Assembly: GCA_026874595.1 (NCBI GenBank)
Contig: CM049317.1
Coordinates: forward strand, 20,605,882-20,669,881
Reading direction: 5' to 3'
Source of the DNA: Sipunculus nudus
Lineage: Eukaryota; Annelida; Sipuncula; Golfingiida; Sipunculidae
Length of the DNA: 64,000 bases
Shown: piece by piece, positions 41,608-53,164 of the stretch
Layout: every line of letters starts with the position of its first letter
Position numbering within the stretch: the first letter of the stretch is position 1
Notes under the pieces: model-generated
The model's input: the letters and a program-made list of their open reading frames with translations, nothing else
The model's database searches: none
Told to the model about the DNA's origin: nothing
Made by a program: the position numbers and the translations under genes

Positions 41608-41631
41608 ATCACGTGATGTGTTCTTTTTATA
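41608..41631 (-). promoter_or_regulatory. Gene A core promoter: TATA box and CACGTG
   Basis: On the minus strand a TATAAAAAG lies at 41631-41623, about 140 bases before the start codon. A palindromic ATCACGTGAT (41617-41608) follows at once. Transcription would start near 41595, giving a 5' leader of about 110 bases. The matching place upstream of pseudogene 1 reads GATAAAGTAAG, a spoiled TATA box within otherwise similar sequence ('ggtggttat', 'agcgtgg'). Confidence 0.5.
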
Positions 41632-42259
41632 TCAAACCCACGCTCATAACCACCAAGCTTTATTTATTGAACACTGAATGTTTGCATGACCTACCAAACA
41701 CGCAATGACTCCTTACGTTTTGTTTGTTTACGTACCAAGCTTATGAATCTATTTTTTTTATGCCAAAAGCTTTCCGTTTATTCAGTAATGCTTAAAGTGC
41801 GTGTTCTGACAGACACGTTCCGCTCTCTGGGAGAACATTACCGTTTATTTTTGTTCGCGGTCTCAGCTTTTTTTACACCAATGGAGTTGAGCTGTATGTC
41901 ATGTTGGTACATGTTACAATATGTGGACTTTTACCTGATTGATATGGGTTTGTTGTAAAAGCGTTATGTATAAATGTGCTTGTTTGTGTGCGGGGGGGGA
42001 CTGCCCATTACATGTTTAATTATATAAAAAAAACCCAGACCGGACAAATGAATACCTTTAGATAAATTACACGATGATCCTGAATTTTAAAAATAATGCA
42101 CTTTGTTTGTTTTCTGTTGTGGGCATTACTTTGGGGGTTTTATCTCAATGGCCAAATTTTAGCGGAAGATAGGATAATAAATAATAGGATATACTGTGGA
42201 TGTTGTGGTTCTATAAACAAGTGATAATAATCCCTGAACAACTGCACAATGATAATCAG

Positions 42260-42430
42260 ATGTAGTAAACCCCGATAATTCGACATACTTTGCTAGCGAT
42301 CAACGTTTCTTCTTAGGGGGATGCTAATAGGTGACTATTCCTCCAGGAATTCACAAACCCTCTTAATTCCTTGATAAAGTGATAGATTAAAATTCGGTAC
42401 AGTTGAACCCCGATATCTCGACACACTTAA
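42260..42430 (+). repeat. Pogo/Tigger-like terminal motifs
   Basis: 'cagttgaaccccgatatctc' begins at 42400 and a degenerate 'gtagtaaaccccgataattc' begins at 42262, both in the same orientation. CAGTNGAACC(C/T)CGATA with a preceding TA resembles the ends of pogo/Tigger DNA transposons. No transposase frame was seen. A third such end occurs at 63961. Confidence 0.4.
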
Positions 42431-43224
42431 CAAAAAAAAACAAATCGTAAGCAGGATAATCGTGCATAATAATCCATATATCTTCAAAATTTGTCTTCAC
42501 GGTGAGCCTGAAAATTTATCTACTCAACGGGGTACTGGTCTTAGGCTGGTTCGAAGTTAAATGTGTCGTTTCCATCGCTGGCTTTGTCGTGTTCCAGGGT
42601 GTTCGATAAACATATAACATCGGTGATATGTGCACTGGTTTTATCGACAACGTCGTGTCGATCGGTCCTTCCATGTCAACGAGATGACCTCTTGATTAAA
42701 ATATAATCTGAGCTGTCACATGAACACGGTGGTCATAAAAACGAACGGAGACAAGGCACTCCTTGCGTGCAAAGATCTTTGATAAGGGGAGAAAATGAAT
42801 TAGGGAACACTTAGGCATACGTAAAACAGCTCCTTAACGTCCGTGAACAACACAGGACAACCAGGCGCATTTAAAGATTATAAACTTACTTATGCCACTA
42901 TACATCTTTTCTATATTTACTTTAACTAATATGATGGAAATTGATAAAAAAATAACGTCCAATATTTACTTTCTAAGTCTCCACAGTTGCTGGATTGCTA
43001 TATTATACGGTAAGGAAAAGTCATAATGACACATTAGAAACTTGAAAAGGTTTATGCCAACATGTTTACAAAATATGTCCAATGCATGTAAATGTGTCTT
43101 TTCCAACAAACATTCCAAAGAACAAAGAAAATGAAATTGGTACCCATAAAGTGAAACATATATGTCCTAGTTATTATTAGAAATATTGAACCTATTAAAT
43201 ATTATACCAACAAATACGCACTTT

Positions 43225-43225
<1 letters not shown>

Positions 43226-43300
<75 letters not shown>
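43226..43300. repeat. (TA)n microsatellite
   Basis: TA tract of about 75 bases just before the first 82-bp duplicate. Confidence 0.95.
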
Positions 43301-43302
<2 letters not shown>

Positions 43303-43370
43303 TGTCGCAGTGTGTTTGGGTAACAGACCACAAAATGGTGCACTAGAAGATACTGGAACCTTTATTTGCT

Positions 43371-43452
43371 CTGAGAACATACCTGCAAATAACATACAGG
43401 GATCTGATGTGATAACCTGTAAAGCTGGCCAGCACCCTGTCACCAATGCAAT
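43371..43452. repeat. 82-bp direct duplicate, copy 1
   Basis: It differs from 43709-43790 at a single base (C versus A at 43434). The two copies are separated by 256 bases of unrelated DNA. Confidence 0.9.
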
Positions 43453-43708
43453 TGGGTTTCTTTTATATACTATTGGCTAACACAATATTATTCATATATT
43501 AAAGTAATACAGTGGCAACGGTTGCTTTAAAACAAGACCGAGCCAAATACTAAGCCTGACATGACTACATGACCTAGTCCAACAAATAAGTTAGTTCCTT
43601 TAAATCTCAGTTTACTTTATATGTCAGTTTAAATGACAGTTTACTTCTTTCTTATAAAATGAATTATATATAAAAAATAACCACATGCAAGACGGGTAAT
43701 AAACAAAC

Positions 43709-43790
43709 CTGAGAACATACCTGCAAATAACATACAGGGATCTGATGTGATAACCTGTAAAGCTGGCCAGCACACTGTCACCAATGCAAT
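43709..43790. repeat. 82-bp direct duplicate, copy 2, with splice-like signals on the minus strand
   Basis: Nearly identical to 43371-43452. On the minus strand the shared block contains 'ctttacag' followed by a 34-base stretch open in one frame (VITSDPCMLFAG) and then GTATGT, that is, acceptor and donor consensus. In this copy the frame continues upstream to an ATG at 43820, with a hydrophobic run (ELTIALVTVCWPALQVI). It could be an orphan signal-peptide exon or a duplicated small exon. No partner exons were found. Confidence 0.35.
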
Positions 43791-44034
43791 GGTAAGCTCA
43801 GCTGACCCTACTCCCAGCATGCCTTTCACTAATTAACATGTTATGCATGGTTGACACACAATGCAAAACTACAAGTTTCCTTCTCAAATTTAAATAACAG
43901 GCACTGGTGTAGTGCATCTGGACAAAACTGGTAGTCTGTAAGCTGTACATTACAAACAAGTGCACCCAGGCATATATAATACTGGTAACAGGTTAAAGCA
44001 CATGAAAAATAATGAATACAAAAATAAGCCTGTG

Positions 44035-44038
<4 letters not shown>

Positions 44039-44093
<55 letters not shown>

Positions 44094-44859
44094 CCAGACT
44101 AATTAACTTTTCTTTCAAATGGTCACACACTGAACACACGTTTACTCAGTCAATGCATCGCAGCTACAGTTTTTTGTACATTGTTCTATAGTTGTTTCGA
44201 CCGTGCCTGTGGTTTCACCTATTGTTTATGTGGTTTTATCAACCATAAAACACACTCAAATCACACATCTGTACAGGTAAGATCACAAGAATGATGTAAT
44301 CAAGGTAGCCCAGGTAATGTAGGCATGTAAATGCTGACACTCTCAAACAGATATACTGATATGGCCTGGGATTTCCCAGCAGTGACTCATGTATTTATAT
44401 TACCTTTCGGGATTTTTCAAACTCATGTTGATGCAATCAACGTATACATCATTAGCCGTGGAATTTTGATTTTGCTTGTTTATTTGTTGTTTTCATTCTC
44501 AGCCAAGTGGGAAGCTATATTAGACTTACATGACGACGTTGATAAGTGATTTAAAGTCAGTGTTTTTATGACATGAAGGTTGTCTTCATTTATATGCGTG
44601 TGTTAGTGATAACAATAGAAACGCACTGTGCATATAGGATATTTTTTTCATTCAATATATATTAGGTAAATAATAATGTAGGACGTAACTTCTGTGTATG
44701 AAAGAGCAGATTAACAGAGTTAGATAAGAGAGAGAGAGATTAAATTGAGATTACGATAACGAGAGAAAGAGAAGGAGGGAGAGAGGGAGAAAAAAACAGA
44801 CAGGCAGGGTCACTTAAACCATAAGAAACAATTGTGATTTTGCATAAGCTGTATACATT

Positions 44860-44940
<81 letters not shown>
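44039..44940. repeat. Two (TA)n microsatellites
   Basis: TA tracts at about 44039-44090 and 44860-44940, with a GA-rich stretch (44728-44790) before the second. Confidence 0.9.
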
Positions 44941-44941
<1 letters not shown>

Positions 44942-45195
44942 AACTGTTAAGCAGTGTGTACATAGTAAAGAGTGAAAGTTTTTTAACTGTTTCACAATAC
45001 TCTTATCTTTATGTTGTTCACATGATAGCCAAAGGGCACACGCAAGAAATTTCCTAAAATGTATTTATAGAGTTGGTGCTTGAATCAAGGGTCATGGTTT
45101 TATCAAGGTTTTATTTTTTTATGCGCATGTTTGTAGGCCCAGTATTTTAGAAAGCGCCATCTAGCGGATGTAATAAGACCTATGTGTGTGTGTGT

Positions 45196-45221
45196 GGGGG
45201 GGGGGGGGGGGGGGGGGGGGG
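45196..45221 (+). repeat. Uninterrupted run of 26 G after (TG)n
   Basis: A TG repeat passes directly into 26 consecutive G. Such a tract can form G-quadruplexes and its true length is hard to sequence, so the count may be off. Confidence 0.85.
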
Positions 45222-47994
45222 AAGGGTCAGTCACTGTTGTTTTGGATTCGCCAACACATGTGTGTCAGTGCTATGGGTTACTTCCCAAGTTATTGATCTA
45301 CAGTAACTGCCGAGATCGCCGTATGTGTCATGTTTTAATATATATCATGAGTGATTATAGTTATAGTGATATAGTTTATATGAATGTATATTTATATTTT
45401 TCCTTGAAGAGAACAAATTTTTATCACACAAGAGAACAAATCATCTGATTTATTGTAAAGTGTTTTATAAGAATATACAACCGGCAAGGAAAGAAATGGT
45501 ATTTTAAATACGGTGTGTTGCAATAACATGCATTACCTGATCTTGTGATAGCGGGAATTACACCGAGGATAGTGCCAAGGCGAGAATCTATTTGCGGAGA
45601 GAGTTTGGTGGCAAGGGACATTTATCGGCATAGTTTAGTGGGGAGTAACGCTTTTTGGACCGCGTCCAAATCTTGTGTTGTAATTGGATTCATATTGGTC
45701 CATGCTTGAATGGGTGTCATTTACTAATTTACTGCTTATCTGGAAAGAACAATGGGGTCTATACCTGCGAGTCCGCGATACGCTTAGGGGCGTCACCCTT
45801 GGTGACGGACGTGGCCTTATATAATTTATAACTCTAGTATACCTAAATAATGTTATCTTGTGGACGGAGAGCGTGGCTTTCGCTTCATGATATGCCATAA
45901 ATTTAAAACTGTTACAGATTGACCTCTGCTTAATCATTGACGAGAGCTGAAGATTTTTTGCAAATATAACACTTTAACATATGATCGTTGTGTTCACTTC
46001 CTCCAAATCCTTCCACGTATGTTTAAATAATGTGTTGCATCAAGGTAAATACATTTACACGTGTTCTTAATTGACATGTACTAGATTTGAATCGATTCGG
46101 TGCGGAGATTATGGTCCAGGTACGGCTGAATCATAAATGGGTTGAGTGAGACGAGGCTTACTTCCATTAGTAGGGCATGTTCGTCTAGCTATAAAAAGAA
46201 GTGTTTACATTCTCTTGCATTAACATAATACTAAGCATTCGTAATCCATAAATAAACAATAAATCAGGCGTTCTGCATGGACAGATAGGAGCAATATCAC
46301 TGCCGGTTACACCTAGTGAGGATATACTGTACTGTTATCTTATAATCAAGCGGTTTGAACTTTCCATGTATAAAGTTGGTAATAAAAATACACTCCATGG
46401 TGCTTTCTAGTCACAAAATTCTGATTAAACAAGGACATAGCTTGAAATGAAACACAGAGTGTCTTTTCGTTTAACAGACTAATGAGCAGAGAACGTGTTT
46501 TCCTAAAGCGCTTTGGTATGGGAAGTCATATATGAGCATATTCTACAATATTTCTTTGTTTCTGATGTTTATATTACTTCAGTTGTTACCTTATTTATCA
46601 TTTTTTTTCTGTCTTTCATTAGTTCTGTCTAGTTGTTTGCTTGTTTGTCAGAAAAGTATATGAAAAAGCTCGGTACCAGCTCCATTGTGTTTTAAGGAGC
46701 CAGTGCAGACCTATATTTCAATCATTCTGAATGAGTCTCGCTGACACTTCCGTCATAAAAAATACCATTAAAGTATTGGTGATGACATCTGGTAATGGAT
46801 TTTCTTATCAGTATTGGGTAATAAAATGTAGTTATTTTCAAACTAATTATGTGATGTGTTGTCTTAATTGTCCATTAAAACAGAAAATATATAATCCTAA
46901 TATATCGTGCTTAACATGAAGGTCGCTGGTGATGACAAGTGGAGAAGGACCTTTCAAGTTTTCAAGAGTTGTTTAGAGCGTTGTTATTTTTAGCGATAAC
47001 CTGGTATAATTTCGCAATTGTTTCATCTCAGATCGGATTCTGCATAGTGCTCACTATGTTTTCACGATGTTTTCACTGTAAGTAAAGAAATGATTTTCCA
47101 TAATGCACACGAATGTTGTTGTAATATGGAACAAATGAATAGTAGGTTAAATATTATTTTGTTAAAAAATCCATTCCAACCTTAAGAAGTCCACAACTTT
47201 ACATTTAAAAAGTGCTGTTATACATTTATTCTTAGTTTTCTCAGGTTTAGTTCTCAGGCACTTTTTTCAGAAATCAGCGAGGGAGGGAGATTTGTTTTCC
47301 TTTTTGTTATAAACTTTCAATTAAATTTCGATAGGAACCGGGAACATCATATTTTCAAAATTGCGACAGCGGAAACATGCGTGTACACGTGCATGCACGC
47401 ATTTTAGTAAAATCCGCAATTTATGGCCCGCAAACAACAAGCGTCCGAGAGGCTGGAGCACAAAATGGAAAAAAATATTTTAATAATCGAAATAAAAAAA
47501 TTTGATGCGGGGGGGGGGGGGGGGATAAAATTGACACGGGCGGTGCTTGAGAACCAAACTTTTTTTTTTCCTTTACTTCTAGCGTACCCGGCTGAACCCT
47601 GTTGTATAATCAGACGTCACCTTTAACATATGCCTGATATTAAGTTCTCCTAAGGTGGCTTAGCAAAAGATTAGCAGGCTGTATAATAGCACAATTTTCC
47701 TCCGATGTATTATCAATACTCTACACTTTAATTTTTTATGTTAGGCGTATCCTGATGAATTATGATTTTGGAAAACGGAGTGAAAGATCCTAGGGCCAAC
47801 GCCCCTCCCTTCTCCCTCCCTCCTTCCGAGCCTTCACGGAAAAACGTAAAATGACGATATGACATAGGGAACTCACGTTAAAGTTTCAGCTTAGTGACAG
47901 GTATCGTTTCTCTACTTTCTCTACTTTACCTTCATCTTCTTTCAATATACAGAGCCCTGGCATGACATGGGCCTTTAAACACACACACACATGT

Positions 47995-48017
47995 ATATAT
48001 AATATAAATAATATATA

Positions 48018-48079
<62 letters not shown>
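47995..48079. repeat. (TA)n microsatellite
   Basis: TA tract with AATA interruptions, about 200 bases before the left palindromic array. Confidence 0.95.
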
Positions 48080-48084
<5 letters not shown>

Positions 48085-48293
48085 GTATATAGGGTGGATC
48101 TAGATTTTTCTACTGGAAAACTGCACAAGACGATCCGTTGAGACATGAAGATCAAACAATTTATAATTTTACGACTCCTGAACAATCTGTATGGCGTGTA
48201 AGCCACATGCGTATCCCGAAAGTTATTAAAACGTTGGTTACGTGTGTTCATAACAACTGATTAAACGCAAAATTGTTACTAATTGAATTACTA

Positions 48294-48478
48294 ATTCGTT
48301 GCCACGAATTACTCGGTTGGAAAAAAATAAAATTCCAAGGTGAAAAAAATATTTATTAATCCGTGCGCACGAATTTCTAATCCGTGCGCACGAATCCCTA
48401 ATTCGTGCGCACGAATCACTAATCCGTGCGCACGAATTACTAGGTGTAAAAAATATATTTCCAAGGTGGAACAATATT
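48294..48478. repeat. Left palindromic minisatellite array of a foldback structure
   Basis: Four consecutive 21-bp units lie at 48357-48440, each built on the self-complementary core ATTCGTGCGCACGAAT with C/T changes. A diverged unit with GTTGCCAC is at 48294-48310. The units are flanked by CCAAGGTGAAAAAAATATTT on the left and by GTAAAAAATATATTTCCAAG with GTGGAACAATATTTATT on the right. These flanks recur in reverse complement around the right array. Confidence 0.85.
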
Positions 48479-48630
48479 TATTTCAATAGGATAACAAAGT
48501 AGCCGATAAGGCTAATGCAACTGCTCTCCTGCATATATAAATGAAAAGAAAGTGAAAAATTAACATGAATGCATATATGTATATTTAAATGATCAGATTG
48601 GAAAAGTGCACATATATTCACACACGATAA

Positions 48631-48634
<4 letters not shown>

Positions 48635-48672
<38 letters not shown>
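48635..48672. repeat. (TA)n microsatellite
   Basis: Short TA tract inside the foldback structure. Confidence 0.9.
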
Positions 48673-48674
<2 letters not shown>

Positions 48675-48839
48675 TACATAATATACGTTAATACAGATTG
48701 ACATTCCACATACACTGATACTTATATTATTACTGGTAGGCGTACGTCTCAGTCCATATCGAGCATATCAATTAGATTAAAAACATCAGTTTTTCCTATT
48801 GAAAATAGGTATTGATTTAAGTAACTGGCACCTAGTCGT

Positions 48840-49690
48840 GACCGAGTATGGATATTTCATGTTGACGATGATTGTCGCAATAATAACTGTATATTTCTCG
48901 AGAGGCAGGGTTTAAATAGTCACGAACATTTTCCTTAAAGGAATCGATTGAAGTAGATTTAAATATTTGACACTGTTCCAAAGTTTCCAGGCTATCGAAA
49001 GGAAAGAAAAGAAAACTGGAAGGAAAGAAAAGCAACAGTCTTTCCGTTTGAACCACGGTATCTTTAGCAAATGCGATTTGCGCGGACTGTATAGGGCGGA
49101 ACATGAGACAGAGTTTGAGTTAATATATTAGCAGATAAGCTGGTGCTAGTCCGTTAATCATTTCATAAAATGTGGATTGTATAGCCAGCTCTCTTCTTAT
49201 TTTTATACTTGACCATTATAGCTCTTTTACCATAGCTCCAGTGCTGGAAGTCGAGAGCGCTCCAGTACATGTTAAACATGCTTTCCGTTCTATTCTCTCC
49301 AGTTGGTATGACTTTGTGACAGAACAATTGTTTAATATTTAAACACCACACTCCAGTACTAAACGTATTAATGATTTATACATCCGATCTAAAACTTTCA
49401 TAGAGAATTGGAATTTATAATTTTTTTCAAAATTTCCAAACGCTTATTGGCTTTAAAACATATCATGTTCATGTGTTCCTGTCAGGAAAGCGAATCCCAA
49501 ATATGACATGAGAACTTCTGTGAAGTTCATTTCACCTAGCTTATGCGTAATTTGCAATTTAGCATCACTGTCAAATGGCGATTGAGAACTGTAACTGGAG
49601 TTACTTTGTGAAGCAAAATAACTGTTAAAAGTTTCAGCCTGATCGGCTTTGTCTATAATAATGTTCCCGTTATGCCCGAACGATGACAAC
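48840..49690 (-). mobile_element. Internally deleted LINE remnant inside the foldback structure
   Basis: The minus strand reads, with frameshifts and stops, IIIDKADQAETFNSYFASQS (the region before the reverse-transcriptase core), then YKSLIRLVLECGV, SYQLERIERKACLTCTGAL and KELWSSIKIRREL, and finally PSSFLFFPFDSLE with SIDSFKENVRDYL. These match the pre-RT and C-terminal parts of CR1/jockey-type LINEs. The catalytic core with the DD motif is absent, so most of the domain was deleted. Confidence 0.6.
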
Positions 49691-49749
49691 CGTGTGTGCC
49701 CGCTGAAACTGCCAGCCAGTGCCTAGACTGAGTCGATGTGTGCTTGCTT

Positions 49750-49814
49750 CTCATTGGCTAGTAATTCGTGCGCACGAATTAATAACTCGTGCGCACGAAT
49801 TAGTAGCCAATGAG
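49750..49814. repeat. 65-bp near-perfect palindrome
   Basis: CTCATTGGCTA at the left is mirrored by TAGCCAATGAG at the right. Two copies of the GTGCGCAC-centred unit lie between, so the whole can fold into one long hairpin. The arms include CCAAT boxes in opposite orientations. Confidence 0.85.
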
Positions 49815-49857
49815 CATTGAGCCAGCAACATAAGAGAGCTGTTCTCACTGGTCACAT

Positions 49858-50095
49858 ATTCGTGGCCACGAATTAGTAATTCGTGGCTACGAGTTAGTAA
49901 TTCGTGCGCACGGATAAGTAATTCGTGCGCACGAATTAATAAATATTTGTTTCCACCTTGGAAATATATTTTTCACACCTTGTAATTCCTGCGCACGGAT
50001 TAGAAATTCGTGGCCACGAATAAGTACGGATTAGTAATTCGTGCGCACGGATTAGTAATTCGTGCGCACGAATTTATAAATATTTTTCACCATGT
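49858..50095. repeat. Right palindromic minisatellite array of a foldback structure
   Basis: Eight or so 21-bp units are present, some with the core GTGGCCAC instead of GTGCGCAC, and one is shortened. They are interrupted at 49938-49980 by AATAAATATTTGTTTCCACC followed by TTGGAAATATATTTTTCACA, the reverse complement of the left array's inner flank. The array ends in ATAAATATTTTTCACCATG, the reverse complement of the left outer flank. Left and right ends are therefore inverted copies about 1.3 kb apart. Confidence 0.85.
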
Positions 50096-51104
50096 CGTCT
50101 CCCGGGCTCCGTAAATTCCTCCTGCATTCGCAAATATGTGATTTTTTTCTGTTTCGTAGGCCAGTTGTGCATTATACGCGCACCACGATTCATTCATCCT
50201 GGCACAGGTTTGGCGAATATAAGAGTTTATATTCAACTGTCAAGTACAATTATTTACGTGTATTGGTTAGGCTGTGCCAGTATGATGTTTATCTGCCTTG
50301 AGGCGTAACGCGTTTCTCGTGCTTATGTAAACGGGGAAGAGTTTGTCAGTTGATTTACAACTTGGGGTCAGAGGTCCGCGCACCTGTCGTGTTGACGTCG
50401 TTATGTTTGCAAAGCACCGGTATTTAGTACACCATGGCCTGAGGCAAGGGCTAGTGTGAACGTAAAACATTGCAAGTATAAAATACTATTAACAGAGCCG
50501 TTAACCTCATTTGATAGCTTGTTGATACACACTTGGTCCAATAGTAAGATACTACGCTTGCAAAGTTAAATAGCATCTGCTCAAATTATCACAAACTTTA
50601 TTAACTGAAAGCCTAACTTACGAGCAAACCATTGAGTTTCTGCACAGTTGAACTGTTGAATTAAAAATCCTTTGTACAGTATGCCACGTTTAAATGAATA
50701 CCATATTTATTGAATGATGCTATTCATTTAAACTATAAGTTTCATAATATTTATAATATTCATTTAATCTTTAAGGTTGTATTGCCATTATGGAACAATG
50801 GCTTGAGTGTGTTTTCCGTGCTGCGTATATTTTTCTTTCAAAGATGATTCCATTCATAAGTTAATGTAGATTTATTTATAATATTTGCACTGTATGTGGA
50901 CAGAAATACAGTATGTTTACCTGTATGCGTTTGTTATTAATACATATATACATATATATTACTGGATGAATGAGCACTCATGATTGACTCATGTTTTTCT
51001 GATATAAAAATTACTTTGACACTATAATTTACTTAGTAGGTATATACAATATATTGTTTGAAAGTTTTTGCTGAATATTATTTTGCAAAGTCAGAGGTCG
51101 GGGT

Positions 51105-51165
51105 TGGGGAGGGGGGGGGGGGGTGGAAATATGGGCCTCGCTTGCAACGCCCCTGTAACATGAAC
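51105..51165. repeat. Poly-G with GGGGCGTTGCAAGC-type repeat end
   Basis: The minus strand reads 'caggggcgttgcaagcgagg' and then poly-C. The same pattern ('ccaggggtgtaacaagcccc') occurs at 59385-59490, so both are copies of one dispersed repeat. Confidence 0.45.
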
Positions 51166-51355
51166 AGTTTCTGCTTAAAGAAACTAAAATAGCACCGCTA
51201 AAATATTTCCTTTGACAATAGATTTATTAACATAATTGTTCTCTCAAAGACAGGATATGTGTTTATTATATAAACACGTTTCTATACTCTAAAAAAATCT
51301 TTATTTGGTCTAAATAATTCCATTCTGACCTTTAAAGAGAACAAGTTAAATTAAA

Positions 51356-51418
<63 letters not shown>
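51356..51418. repeat. (TA)n microsatellite
   Basis: TA tract with one CATA interruption. Confidence 0.95.
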
Positions 51419-51419
<1 letters not shown>

Positions 51420-51960
51420 CAAAACTCTGTTATTTTATCATTAATCAAAAAAATAAAAAAAATGAAACAAATTAAATTAAAGAACAAAGACGATAGATCA
51501 GTGTAAGTTCCGTGTCACATTTTATTCAGTTGAATCCTTTAGAATTTCCACAGTTGGTGGGCAGAAGCTATATCCCGGTGCTCGAAGACTGTACTCCACT
51601 AGAGCAATGATAATTATACCTTTTGCTGATAGATTGCAGAATCTATAACTGTCCAACCTGGACTCGGGGCAAGGCCAAAGTGTACAGCTTGAACCAGAGT
51701 TCAAGTTCTTCATATTCCTATATAAGCTGAATCCATCGACATCAAATGTATCAGCAGATTAATAATCCGTCATCCATCATCAAATTTGATATGCAGGTCC
51801 GGTCACTTGATGAGAATATATAAGTTATTTAATATTTAGATGTTATTCATGTTAAAAAGTACAAAACAGAATTATAATTATGGACATAGTTCAACAATTT
51901 TGAAAAGAGACAGAAGCGAATATATCCGATGATAAATAATATGCATTACTGATATTGATG

Positions 51961-51963
<3 letters not shown>

Positions 51964-52023
<60 letters not shown>

Positions 52024-52044
52024 AATTGATTATATATATGTATA

Positions 52045-52081
<37 letters not shown>
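51964..52081. repeat. (TA)n microsatellites downstream of gene B
   Basis: Two long TA tracts separated by GATAATTGATTATATATATG, beginning about 160 bases after the gene B stop codon. Confidence 0.95.
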
Positions 52082-52088
<7 letters not shown>

Positions 52089-52241
52089 GTTATTCGTAAA
52101 CTAGAGAAATATGGATGTATTTTGTTCTATTAGCATCGTCATTGTATTAAATCTGTCTTAACTCTGTAAAAATGTAGTGAATAATGTACATGTATACAAT
52201 TATATAAAGATACCTACAGGTGTCGCCCCCTCGTGGTCAGA

Positions 52242-52616
52242 TCACAGTTCAAGTTTATGGTGACCCTGGGCCAAGGACGCGTCCCTGATAAAGTAGGAAC
52301 CCCGTCGGCCGAGATCAGGACCCTGTGAAAAGAGTAAACTGGGTTATACTTTTATATCAGGTAAACAACACCCAAGGCAGGTGAACTCGTGATATCTAAA
52401 TATATCGTTTGACAACAAAGGTCTTACCTAGTACAGGCAAATACGCAGGTATTAATAGAGGTTACACAGATAACCTGTGACCCACTATATTTTTCATACA
52501 CAAGCTGTATAACACAGTGTGAATGAACATGTACGTAAGCAATAAGCACTAGTCTTATATACGTAGATATAGTCTATTTTATATAGGTTTGTAGTCAAAA
52601 GCTGTATATATGTAAA

Positions 52617-52671
<55 letters not shown>

Positions 52672-53164
52672 TTAAAAATTATTTAAATAAACTATTTTAA
52701 TATATCAAAATGATCCAGATGACCTTTTAAATATTATAACCCTTTTATAATCCTTTAAAACTTGTTCCTTATTGTTTAACGTAAAGTTATTTATAGAAAA
52801 ACAAACCAATGATTTTACGTTATACCTCGCCGCCTGGCGGTGGGTTACCTATTATTGTATTTTTTATCCAGTACTTGATAATTTAGGAGGCAAGGAAGTT
52901 TTTAATTTCTCATACGAATGTGGACTAGATTAAAGACTTTGGTGTAATGACAGTTGCTATACTTCATGAGAAATGGAATATATATATATATAAGGACATC
53001 TTGTCAAGTTAATCACATGACCATGATCATTATACCTCTCTTTCCGTGGTGGCGCCATCTGGCGGGAAGGGTAACTGAGACTGCTGCTCCAGCCGCCATA
53101 ACTGATCGAGACTGAACTGCCGACCCACGTGTCTTTGTCCTTTCAATGCCAGGCACTGGCGTAA
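52242..53164 (-). CDS. Gene B exons 6-7: C-terminal tail
   Basis: Exon 6 (53164-53036) is open in the frame set by the upstream exon: LRQCLALKGQRHVGRQFSLD, then QLWRLEQQSQLPFPPDG. A different frame of the same DNA gives a longer open stretch that does not fit the splice phases. Exon 7 (52322-52242) reads GPDLGRRGSYFIRDASLAQG and six more residues before TGA. Neither resembles gene A's tail or a known domain. They are supported only by splice sites and an unbroken frame. Confidence 0.6.

Larger units (their letters stand above)
41640..52200. other. Intergenic region between gene A and gene B, no gene recognised
   Basis: About 10.5 kb on the upstream side of gene A. No lectin or ZU5 exon was found on either strand. 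It holds microsatellites, a 26-base G run, pogo-like terminal motifs, an 82-bp duplicated segment and the foldback structure at 48.3-50.1 kb, each listed separately. Confidence 0.6.

Noticed and set aside
45535-45620. A minus-strand frame starting MSLATKLSPQIDSRLGTILG and ending at AGATCAG|GTAATG, the same donor sequence as gene A exon 4.
   Set aside because: The peptide lacks the CTLD pattern (no helix-1 cysteine), there is no neighbouring exon, and the shared donor is short enough to be coincidental.
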